Origin: Mesostigma viride
Taxonomy: Eukaryota > Streptophyta > Mesostigmatophyceae > Mesostigmatales > Mesostigmataceae
Direction of reading: 5' to 3'
Length of the DNA stretch: 30,209 nt
NCBI GenBank assembly: GCA_009746045.1
Contig: RPFO01000267.1
Coordinates: 1 to 30,209, forward strand
Shown here in pieces: positions 25,501 through 30,209 of the stretch. The notes below the pieces were generated by a model, which was not told where the DNA came from, ran no database searches, and saw only the letters and a list, made by a program, of their open reading frames with translations. Both the position numbers and the translations under genes were made by a program. The number at the start of each line of letters is the position of its first letter. Position 1 is the first letter of the stretch.

Positions 25501-26647
25501 TGAGGGGGCAGAGAGCATCTAATCGAATGCGCAGAGTTGGGAGATGGGATGAGGGGGCAGAGAGCATCTAATCGAATGCGCAGAGTTGGGAGATGGGATG
25601 AGGGGGCAGAGAGCATCTAATCGAATGCGCAGAGTTGGGAGATGGGATGAGGGGGCAGAGAGCATCTAATCGAATGCGCAGAGTTGGGAGATGGGATGAG
25701 GGGGCAGAGAGCATCTAATCGAATGCGCAGAGTTAGGAGATGTGATGAGGGGGTAGAGAGCATCTAATCGGCATCGATTGGACTTGTGTTTCAACGGCAT
25801 TGCCCGCATAGACCAAAGTAGGTGATAGGCAGGCAAAGCAGGGGCTACCACAACTAGGCACACTTCGCAGCTCGCCAGTCGCCACAGTACAGGGCCTTAA
25901 CCTGCCCTCCTACCACGCCATCCCCGCAATTACCAATATGCAATTACCACCAACCCGCAATTACATTGTAAGCCATAGTGCCTGAGCTATTAAAATGCCG
26001 CTCTCCTCGATGGCATTCATGATGCAAGGGCCCTCCCCCGCCTTCTCAGCATATTATATCAACATTAACATTTTTTCCTAATGTGCCTTGCGGAGCCATA
26101 GATTGCCAGGGCACATCATGCAGCTCGCCGCAGTAACCGCGACGAACAGCTGGATACGGTAATTAGTAAACAGCTGGAAACGTGTAGGACAGTTTCCAAT
26201 TTTGACATACCTGAGCCAAAAGTCGCTCTTCTCCATCGCGTTCATGATGACAGGGCCCTCCCACGCCTTGTCGTGGTTACCCGGATGGATCGTGTACTTG
26301 TTCGCGACCTCGGCGAGTCCCTGCGTGACCGCTTCGAGCATCGACACTTTTTGCAAGATGGTCAAGCTCTTCAAGTTGCTCAGCGTCGCGGCGGTCCACT
26401 CGTCTAGCAGAGGCGTCTTGTCCGCCGGGCCCACGAACGCCGGCATGGGCGGAGGTGCCATCATTGCCTGAGGCGGGGGCGGCATGTTCGCGTAGTACGG
26501 AATAGCTCCCATACCGGCAGGCTGCTGCGCCATTTGCATCTGCATTGGGTACTGCTGCTGCGGGTACTGTTGCTGTGGGTATTGCTGCTGGGGGTACTGC
26601 TGCTGCGGGTAATCCTGGGGCGGGTACTGCTGCTGCTGGTACTGCAT
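18185..26647 (-). CDS. Phospholipid scramblase family protein, five exons, complete (whole gene span)
   Basis: A Ca2+-responsive membrane protein family that moves phospholipids between leaflets; some members also act in the nucleus. Minus-strand exons in order are 26647-26211, 24720-24635, 23442-23138, 21644-21462 and 18304-18185. They total 1131 bp, so 376 residues, and every junction is GT-AG with matching phases (2, 1, 0, 0). Residues 1-70 are a Tyr/Pro/Gln-rich tail (repeated YPQQQ) then Pro/Met-rich, like the PLSCR1 N-terminus. Residues 85-146 (LKSLTILQKVSML, NKYTIHP, MEKSDFWLR) open the scramblase barrel. A Cys cluster (CCSKCPCCC, about 183-191) is a likely palmitoylation site. The acidic segment TDSDKYTIEFIDPN (302-315) sits where PLSCR1 has its EF-hand-like Ca2+ site. 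The hydrophobic ATILSSALLLDFMFFE (322-337) is the family's C-terminal helix. A Cys-rich tail (CFVCYCCGCLYPCCC) ends it. The internal exon structure is inferred, not from transcripts. Confidence 0.9.
18395..18870 (-). repeat. Echoes of the exon 5 acceptor edge
   Basis: On the plus strand the true edge at 18288-18345 reads GACCATCCCGTTGTCCATCT, then GAGGGCCGGGTGGC and GGCAGAGGATGGCAGATAAG. Copies at 18401-18460 (GGTCATGGGATTGTCCATTT, GGCAGAGGATGGCAAGCAGG), 18498-18550 (GGTCATGCTAGTGACATTGT, CCGCCTGTGGGGCC) and 18817-18860 (GATCATGCCGTTGTCTATCA) repeat both exon and intron parts. The first two lie about 100 bp apart. Confidence 0.78.
18609..18735 (+). repeat. 8-bp tandem repeat (GAGGCGAG)n
   Basis: About 13-14 units of GAGGCGAG with rare GAGGCAAG, then GCAAGCAGGC variants. 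The Leu-Ala-Ser-Ser-Pro-Pro-Arg open frame on the minus strand is a by-product of the repeat. Confidence 0.93.
18935..19090 (+). repeat. 36-bp tandem repeat, about 4 copies
   Basis: The unit reads GTAGATCCGGCTATACAAGT then AGATAAGGCCATATAA. It carries two internal AAGTAGAT-like sub-repeats. It ends against the 60-bp dispersed segment. A shorter run of the same words follows the other copy at 20897-20965. Confidence 0.88.
19088..19150 (+). repeat. About 60-bp dispersed segment (copy 2 of 3)
   Basis: CTCGAGCTACCATGGTCCGT, ATTCTCCCGATTTCTGGCCT, GCGCTGGTTGTCTCCTTGAT. It is then followed by AAGTAGATAAGG repeats. Closely matches 20837-20896 and the reverse complement of 12348-12410. Confidence 0.85.
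19265..19965 (+). pseudogene. Decayed reverse transcriptase, Penelope-like or related
   Basis: Recognisable pieces in order are NTFICFAGDVY, a TAA at 19325-19327, QAIGIPMGTNCAGLLANLYL, HTCRYIDDVIAFDNPDF, then after a frame change near 19565 SRNYLDLNITHNKKGWRTAV, and after another near 19738 YGVVLSQLHRFSRLCS and HPHLFG. GIPMG and the catalytic YIDD mark the RT palm. The whole set resembles a widespread eukaryotic RT group that I associate with Penelope-like elements, from memory and not by search. The stop and frameshifts show it is dead. It is not part of the scramblase protein, whose intron it occupies on the opposite strand. Confidence 0.78.
20231..20512 (-). mobile_element. 282-bp dispersed element, minus-strand copy
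   Basis: Reverse complement of 12398-12679 with few mismatches. Shared words include GATCAGGGCGTGTGTTTCGA and GAGCACCATTGCTGCGATCG. The hairpin near its end is perfect here (CCATTTGCG with CGCAAATGG), and CTAG follows a short distance away. At the other side a (TTAA)n run (20511-20528) adjoins it. Confidence 0.8.
20570..20613 (+). repeat. (GGAT)n / (GGGT)n microsatellite
   Basis: Continuous ATGG units with GGGT at both ends. Confidence 0.93.
20837..20896 (+). repeat. About 60-bp dispersed segment (copy 3 of 3)
   Basis: ACGAGCTACCACGGTCCGGA, TTCTCCCGATCTCTGGCCTG, CGCTGGTTGTCTCCTTGATA. It is followed by AAGTAGGTCCGGCTATACAA repeats up to about 20965. Confidence 0.85.
21172..21197 (-). repeat. 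Weak echo of the exon 4 donor edge
   Basis: On the plus strand CCTCACCTCGAAAAATATAACTT-type text parallels the real edge GCTCACCTCAAAGAACATGA (21457-21476). The frame would read VIFFE|V against FMFFE|V. It keeps a GT. Short enough that chance cannot be excluded. Confidence 0.5.
21280..21360 (+). repeat. (AAT)n-rich stretch
   Basis: Interrupted AATAAT/AACAAC runs in the scramblase intron. Confidence 0.85.
21462..21644 (-). CDS. Scramblase gene, exon 4 (Ca2+-site-like segment and C-terminal helix)
   Basis: Sixty-one codons from CAACAG|TACAAG to TTTGAG|GTGAGC. They read YKIGDVAIVKKLKPEGCSAI, CTEMCTDSDKYTIEF and ATILSSALLLDFMFFE, the most family-typical part of the protein. Phase 0 on both sides. 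Confidence 0.92.
21716..21915 (-). repeat. Echoes of the exon 4 acceptor edge
   Basis: True edge, plus strand, 21617-21660: CACGATGGCCACGTCACCGA, TCTTGTACTGTTGACCGCAA. A near-exact copy at 21719-21760 reads the same to TCTTGTACTGTTCGCCGCAA and keeps the acceptor AG. Weaker copies are at 21826-21852 (CGACATCATCGATCTTGTAG) and 21881-21905 (CCGATGGCCACGTCTCCAAG). Confidence 0.88.
22074..22112 (-). repeat. Echo of the exon 3 donor edge
   Basis: Plus strand CACTCACCATTCGCAGCTTT then GACATGGAGAACTT, against the true edge TGCTCACCGTGCCCGGTCT then GACATGGAGAACTT (23132-23164). On the minus strand both read AAGTTCTCCATGTC before a GTGAG donor. About 1 kb from the true edge, separated by the microsatellite block. 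Confidence 0.72.
22474..22580 (+). repeat. (TC)n then (TCCC)n pyrimidine tract
   Basis: About 28 TC units to about 22530, then CCTCCCTCC units. A pure pyrimidine strand of more than 100 bp. Confidence 0.95.
22640..23030 (+). repeat. (GGAC)n-(GGAA)n-(GGGC)n purine-rich block with a GAAAC/AACGC coda
   Basis: GGAC units (22644-22662) run into about 48 GGAA units (to about 22854, one slip at 22755), then GGGC/GGAC units to about 22905, then irregular AACGAAAC and AACGGAACGC words. Long open frames in this block on both strands (Lys-Glu-Gly-Arg or Leu-Pro-Ser-Phe repeats) are artefacts. Confidence 0.95.
23138..23442 (-). CDS. Scramblase gene, exon 3 (Cys cluster and barrel core)
   Basis: From CCCCCAG|TCATGACC to GGCACG|GTGAGC. 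It encodes VMTMEREGCCSKCPCCCTWA, then GDPGKIVPQHVIGRA, DCCSFTPTLDVVD, GSAVGSLHGPCIFGGCMELC and CSSKFSMSRPGT. The order matches the family (ERPLxC-Cys cluster, barrel strands, GPC, FEV-type strand). Entry phase 1 and exit phase 0 fit exons 2 and 4. Confidence 0.9.
23490..23875 (-). repeat. Echoes of the exon 3 acceptor edge
   Basis: True edge, plus strand, 23424-23449: CCCGCTCCATGGTCATGACT then GGGGGG. Copies are at 23520-23542 (CGCTCCATGGTCATGACAGG), 23648-23672 (CGTTCCATGGTCATGACGGG) and 23854-23870 (CCTCCATGGTCAATAAC). A partial ATGGTCATGG is at 23493. The G-rich intron side (minus-strand pyrimidine tract) is copied too. The acceptor AG is lost in the first two, which have TG and CG instead. 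Confidence 0.85.
23690..23805 (+). repeat. 20-bp tandem repeat, about 5.5 copies
   Basis: The unit is TATGGAGACATGGTGCATTA, with single changes in the later copies (GTACATTA, GGACACATGG). It sits between two exon 3 acceptor echoes. Confidence 0.93.
24317..24580 (-). repeat. Three echoes of the exon 2 donor edge, about 105-bp units
   Basis: True edge, plus strand: GAGTATTACCTGGAGGAGCA then CGGAACGACTCCTCC (24626-24660). Copies are at 24317-24350 (CTACCTGGGGGAGCACGGAA), 24429-24470 (GTATCTGGAGGAGCACAGAA, TTCCTCTTGCTTGATGACC) and 24529-24578 (CCCTTGGGGAGCGCGGAAG). GAGGGG before each of the last two recurs before the real edge at 24605. Spacings of about 113, 105 and 99 bp describe a decaying tandem array whose last unit holds the real exon end. 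Confidence 0.83.
24635..24720 (-). CDS. Scramblase gene, exon 2 (86 bp)
   Basis: CCAG|GTGCTGCTGCGCGCC to CTCCTCCAG|GTAATA. With one base at each end it fits phase 2 from exon 1 and phase 1 into exon 3. It reads CCCAPNNSLLVEFRPG, then PIIKEESFRAPP, leading into VMTMERE. This corresponds to the family strand pair between the FG..R motif and the ERPLRC motif. Its exact phase fit is strong evidence. Confidence 0.87.
24790..24826 (-). repeat. Echo of the exon 2 acceptor edge
   Basis: GAGGCTGTTATGCGGCGCAC then AGAAGCACCTGGTAGTT, against the true GCAGGCTGTTGTTTGGCGCG then CAGCAGCACCTGGTTTACT (24692-24730). The acceptor AG (plus-strand CT) is retained. About 97 bp from the true edge. Confidence 0.82.
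24886..24932 (+). repeat. 12-bp tandem repeat (GACCATGATAGT)
   Basis: About four units between 24886 and 24932, ending GACCATGACCAG. Confidence 0.9.
25156..25775 (+). repeat. 49-bp minisatellite, about 12.5 nearly identical copies
   Basis: The unit is GATGAGGGGGCAGAGAGCAT, CTAATCGAATGCGCAGAGTT, GGGAGATGG. Most units are identical. Only the last two carry changes (TTAGGAGATGTGATG, GGGGGTAG). Diverged units only at one end and identical ones elsewhere suggest recent unequal crossing over. It lies in scramblase intron 1. Confidence 0.97.
25978..26037 (-). repeat. Echo of the exon 1 donor edge of the scramblase gene
   Basis: Plus strand GTGCCTGAGCTATTAAAATG, CCGCTCTCCTCGATGGCATT, CATGATGCAAGGGCCCTCCC, against the true edge ATACCTGAGCCAAAAGTCGC, TCTTCTCCATCGCGTTCATG, ATGACAGGGCCCTCCCACGC (26207-26266). 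About 60 bp of exon is copied. The donor GT has become GC, still a usable minor donor. Confidence 0.9.
26211..26647 (-). CDS. Scramblase gene, exon 1 (P/Q/Y-rich tail and start of the barrel)
   Basis: The start Met is at 26647, the first Met directly before the YPQQQ repeats; the frame upstream to 27202 looks like untranslated text. The exon runs MQYQQQQYPPQDYPQQQ, a Pro/Met segment, then TPLLDEWTAATLSNLKSLTI, LEAVTQGLAEVANKYTIHP and NAMEKSDFWLR, ending CTCAG|GTATGT. A Gln/Pro/Tyr repeat before the domain is common in scramblases and usually disordered. Confidence 0.88.
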
Positions 26648-27160
26648 TGTGAAGGCTGCCTCGTCAACCAATATCCTGTAAGGTTGTTGTCCAAACGCCG
26701 ACGGCAAATGTCCACTGGAATACAGTAGGCTCGGCGACCTCTTACTTCGACAAGGCGAGGGGCACGGGCTTAACCCAAAATGCGGCAACAATGCAATAGG
26801 CAAACAGTGCGAAGCACTACAAGGACTAAAGCAGCATCGCTTGCGACCGCGTGGGCGCGAAGATGGCGGTGGTTGCACGACCTTTATTTTGCTGTCCAAG
26901 TCCTTCGAGTGCTGGGCAAGAGGGCAGCTATCGGATCGACGGAGAGAATTACGACGAATGTGGGGCGTACCTTTTCCGCTAGCGCGTTCCCGTACATGAG
27001 ATCCCATCCGAAACGTCCGCCTTCCACTGGACGCGGGAACTGTTCCCGTGGACAACGCTCTTTCTATTTGTAGAAAGTCCGTATCTGTTCTGCGCTGTGA
27101 CCTGGAACGACGGTACTTACAAGACTTACAAATCTGATAGATGCCCGACACTCCACCCAA
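26648..27160 (-). promoter_or_regulatory. Probable 5' untranslated region and promoter of the scramblase gene
   Basis: No domain is visible although the minus frame is open. The first in-frame Met further upstream (27202) would add residues that are GGTACC-repeat text. I place the promoter and leader here by position only. No TATA or initiator can be defended. Confidence 0.35.
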
Positions 27161-27164
27161 ACGG

Positions 27165-27580
27165 TGCCCTCGGCTACCGGTACCGGTTACCGGGCGAGGC
27201 AATCGGTACCGGTACCGGTTACCGTCGGTTACCGGTACCGGTACCCAAAGGCATGCCGAACCAGTAAAGGCCGGCTAAAAGTCCAGTGCAACTGTGCTAG
27301 TAGTACTCGTTACCATCGGTTACAGGTACCGACGGTGTTACCGGTTACCGTTACCATATTGCTGTCTGAGAGACTGACGAAATCCTTGCCGGGACCAGGT
27401 CGGGACGGCTGTTGGCACTTGGCGCAGCGCCCAAGTAACGGTAACCGAGTGGTAACCGAGTACAGGTCTCGGTTACCGAGGATGGCCTTCGGTACCGGTA
27501 CCGGTTACCGGGGAGGCCGTCCGTTACCGGTATCGGTACTACCGGTAACCGGTTCCGGTAACCGACCCCGGCGTAACCGA
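27165..27580. repeat. Field of self-complementary GGTACC/GGTTACC motifs, part 1
   Basis: Dense words such as GGTACCGGTTACCG, CGGTTACCGGTACCGGTACC and GGTAACCG in both orientations, separated by unique text (27265-27320, 27365-27435). Because GGTACC is a palindrome and GGTTACC pairs with GGTAACC, many alternative hairpins are possible. It lies just upstream of the scramblase gene. Confidence 0.85.
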
Positions 27581-27697
27581 CCCAACCCTAGCTAGAGAAA
27601 CTATGCCTGGACGTATCTGGTGCCAGTATATACTTGTAGCGATTAGTCATTGAGGTGCTACAAAGTGAGTACGTACGGCTACTAGGATGCAAAGTAC

Positions 27698-27848
27698 CCA
27701 ATACTGGTACCCGATGGTACCCGAGGCCGGGTACCCGGTACTGATACCGAGAAGCGTTGGCCAGTAACCGGCCCGGTACCGGTACCGATACCCGAGGTCA
27801 GTACCGATACCGTCGGATACCGGTAGGGCTTGACCTGGTACCCGACCC
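27698..27848. repeat. Field of GGTACC-type motifs, part 2
   Basis: GGTACCCGATGGTACCCGAG, GGGTACCCGGTACTGATACC, CCCGGTACCGGTACCGATAC and similar, with TACCCGA variants. This is a different flavour from part 1 (TACCCG against TTACCG), as if each field homogenises locally. Confidence 0.8.
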
Positions 27849-27849
27849 A

Positions 27850-28790
27850 ACCCTACTAGCTTATACGTAAAAAAGGTGTCGCCTCGTCGGAACGTCGGAA
27901 CGTAAGAACTTGTACTGGCTAAGGAACACCCCGGCCAGATTGACGACAAGTTTTGGTAGGAAAATGCGGTTCAACGAGCTGTTTGTCGTTGTTGGGCCTT
28001 GTCGCGCCGAAGAAGACGTGTCGATCAGCAACACTCATCGTTGTAAATCTTCAGCAATTACACGTTATGCTTACTTCAGTTCGATTGAGCTCGACACTAT
28101 AAGCAGCTTATTATTCGCTGTATCCATAATAAAAGTGTTCATGACAACCATGAGCCCTCGAGTCGTGACAGCGGACGTCACTCTGAAGGGGTTGGCTTAC
28201 TACGATAACCACGGCGTGCCAATCGACATCAATGATGCTGGCTGCATGGTCGTTGGAGCCAGTAAACTGCCCCTCGCGACAAAAATGCTATCGCTAGTTT
28301 CGGTAGACGGCTCCAATTAGTTGGCTCCTTAGTAGCCGTGGAGGAGGCTTCCATTTTGGCTCCGCTATCGGATGCCGGCTCGACCTGGCCATGGATTTGG
28401 TCGGGACAGGGAAGTTCCCGCCTTAACCCCTCAACCGTCCTCGTGCCGATTTTCGACTGCGAGTTTATCTCATGCCTCACGTTCTGCACGAGTTTGTGAG
28501 CCCTGTAGGGATTTGGCGTGAAGGTTTTTTGGGGAACCAGCTAGACCACTGAAAAGATCTACATTCACTCTATCCCTAGGACACTTGTCTGACGGTAGTT
28601 GACCACCGTATCAGGGTGGAAACCCTGGTCAAAGTCAAGGGGGTACTGGGGTACCCTGGTGCACAGCTGTCTGAGTAGGGAAATAACCCAGTTATTTTTA
28701 GAACAAGCTGATGGGTCCCTGGGACAGTTACAATTTTTAGTGTTTGTATCCCATACTAACTAAAAAATCTATCTACAAAACCCGGGAGTT
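27850..28790. other. No firm gene
   Basis: A plus-strand frame (27910-28320) reads MTTMSPRVVTADVTLKGLAY and GVPIDINDAGCMVVGASKLP in its second half, with fairly protein-like composition but no family I recognise. An overlapping minus frame also exists. CCACTGAAAAGATCTA at about 28547 resembles the end of the 282-bp element. CAGGGTGGAAACCCTGG at 28613 is a small palindrome. Confidence 0.3.
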
Positions 28791-28799
28791 AATTTTACG

Positions 28800-29265
28800 G
28801 GGCGTAAACGCCCCGGTTGAGGTTACCGGGGCGGTTACTGGCCAGTAACCATGTACGTTTAAGGTTACCGGCCAGGTTACCGGCCGGTAACCCGGAATGC
28901 AACAGACTAAATACCGGCCGGTAATGGTTACCGGGCGGTAATAGTTACCGGAACGTTTACTGGGCGGTAACTTTTACCGGAGCCGTAACCATGCCCGTAA
29001 CCTATCTGGGTTACGGTCATGGTTACGGCCCAAGTAGAAGTTACCGGGCGGTAAACTGGCATGGTTACGGGACCAGTTCTGAGAACCGGGATGGGTTACC
29101 GGCATGGTTACGGGACCAGTTCTGATAACCGGGCCTGGCTACTGGCCTGGTTACGGGTGCGTCAACCGTCCCGTAACCTGCAGTAGTTACGGCCCAGTAG
29201 TTAACCCTGGCTACTGCGGTGGTTACGGGGCCGGTTATGCCCCAGTAATAATAGTAACCCATGCC
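28800..29265. repeat. Field of GGTTACCGG/CCGGTAACC motifs, part 3
   Basis: GGTTACCGGGGCGGTTACTG, GGTTACCGGCCAGGTTACCG, CCGGTAACCCGG, then repeated GGTTACGG(C/G) words, in both orientations. ATGGTTACGGGACCAGTTCT occurs twice (29061 and 29104), so a 43-bp tandem duplication sits inside. Open frames rich in Gly-Tyr-Pro-Val are by-products. Confidence 0.85.
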
Positions 29266-29266
29266 T

Positions 29267-29730
29267 ACAACGCAGCCTGTCCGGGTTATGGCCCCGAATT
29301 CTAAAATGCATTGACCCCGGCTATGGTGAGTGGCTTGCATGATATGGTGCTTTTCAAGATGCATTTTTGAATTAGGCATTTCATTAAAATGTTTAAGAAG
29401 TCATTAATAATCAATTGCACGAATCACTTCCATCCGATGTTGTCAACGTGGGCTTCATGATGAAATCGTGGAGATGACGCACATGAAGTTCACGGAACAT
29501 CTTAGGTAATAAATCAAGCCGTTACGGCAGTAGAACCTTGGCCGATGAGGGTGGCGTCTTGAAGCTGTTGTCACCCTCAAGTCCGCTCGGCCAGGGGTAA
29601 TCGCCCATGTTGATTTGAAAGGTACCGCCGTCCATATGGCGGCTCCGCTTTTGGTGCGAGTTGACCAACTTCCCGTCTTAATCATTCCGGATTGCCTGCA
29701 GTTCATTCCGCCTTTGTCCAAGTAAGACAG
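29267..29730. other. No firm gene
   Basis: On the minus strand around 29638-29530 a frame reads MDGGTFQINMGDYPWPSGLE and EGDNSFKTPPSSAKVLLP, which has protein-like composition and may be an exon. No family is recognised and no clean splice pair was found. Confidence 0.25.
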
Positions 29731-29754
29731 CAACTGTCACGCACTCATAGAAAA

Positions 29755-30045
29755 CGCAAAATGCCCCGAATGCAGTTACGGCCATACGGTAGCGAGGAAT
29801 AGCAGTTGAAATTTCTAGTACACAGGCAACTAGTAAGAAAAGGGACGATGCGTGCACCACCACCAATACGTACGTGCATCCCTCTCTTGAAAATGACAGC
29901 ATCTTCCATGCCGTCCAAGAAAAACGCAACGTATTTAACATGAACCCGAATGCAGTTACGGTCGTAGAGTAGTGAGGACTGGCAGCTGAAAGTTCTAGTT
30001 GATGGGCTGAGAATAAGGAAAAAAATGATGCGTGCACTCACCTAC
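29755..30045 (-). repeat. Two tandem diverged copies of an about 180-bp unit, in-frame
   Basis: CGAATGCAGTTACGGCCATA (29768) and CGAATGCAGTTACGGTCGTA (29948) start parallel stretches that continue AGCAGTTGAAATTTCTAGT / GGCAGCTGAAAGTTCTAGT and GATGCGTGCAC. On the minus strand both remain open in one frame (YSTTVTAFG / YRMAVTAFG; LELSAA / LEISTA). The 180-bp spacing is a multiple of three. It may be a decayed repeated exon or chance. Confidence 0.7.
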
Positions 30046-30209
30046 CCTATTACGTCCCTCCCATGGCGAGGAACCAGCAAAACCACCCACATACCCTGTT
30101 GTGTCCCTCCCTTGACAAGGAACAAGCACGTGCACATGCCCCACCCCACATGCATGCCTCCCTTGACAAGAATCGAACGGGCACGTGCACCCACCTACCC
30201 TATGTGCAC
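30045..30209 (+). repeat. About 55-bp degenerate tandem repeat at the window end
   Basis: CACCTACCCTATTACGTCCC, CACATACCCTGTTGTGTCCC and CACATGCATGCCTCCCTTGA each precede CCCTTGACAAGGAAC-like text and GCACGTGCAC. It runs out of the window. Confidence 0.75.

Noticed and set aside
26648-27202. Upstream extension of the scramblase frame to the Met at 27202
   Set aside because: The extra residues come from GGTACC-repeat text and a Ser/Pro/Cys-rich stretch without family similarity. The Met before YQQQQYPP is the natural start.
29060-29300. Gly-Tyr-Pro-Val repeat proteins in the GGTTACC field
   Set aside because: Repeat-driven frames on both strands with no other coding sign.
1-30209. tRNA, rRNA or snRNA genes
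   Set aside because: I looked for B-box-like GGTTCGANTCC words and rRNA cores on both strands and found none that could fold into a tRNA.

Overview
The window is nuclear DNA from a eukaryote with long introns, probably a microalga or another free-living protist. It has no operons or ribosome binding sites. Coding exons are interrupted by GT-AG introns of 1.2 to 3.2 kb that are full of minisatellites and retroelement debris. I cannot assign a lineage from sequence alone.

Four genes can be supported. (1) A PHD zinc-finger exon lies on the minus strand near 0.8-1.1 kb. (2) A compact DUF167/UPF0235 gene (C15orf40-like) lies on the plus strand at 5.2-5.7 kb. (3) A three-exon plus-strand gene (5982-9192, 11382-11536, 12880-13635) encodes a TYW5-like JmjC-domain tRNA wybutosine hydroxylase. 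It has a very long low-complexity N-terminus and large insertions. (4) A complete five-exon minus-strand gene (26647 down to 18185) encodes a phospholipid scramblase of 376 residues. Its exon phases all agree. An acidic possible C-terminal exon of unknown family lies near 15.96-16.12 kb.

Mobile DNA: three 5'-truncated copies of one LINE family (13.7, 14.9-15.3 and 16.2-17.2 kb), each with a clear target-site duplication and a different short tandem-repeat tail; a decayed reverse transcriptase with a stop and frameshifts inside the last scramblase intron; and a 282-bp element present twice in opposite orientation (12.4 and 20.2 kb). Minisatellites with units of 8 to 49 bp lie mostly in introns. 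From 27.2 to 29.3 kb there are dense fields of self-complementary GGTTACC/GGTACC motifs.

The most unusual signal is a pattern I call exon-edge echoes. Next to nearly every splice junction of genes 3 and 4, the intron holds decaying direct copies of that junction, each spanning some exon and some intron and often spaced about 90-130 bp apart. Some copies keep the GT or AG and others have lost it. The introns therefore look partly built by repeated tandem duplication across exon borders, with one functional edge kept by selection. The TYW5-like gene also has three apparent one-base losses, all in G or C runs and all of the same sign, which points to sequencing or assembly errors rather than a pseudogene.
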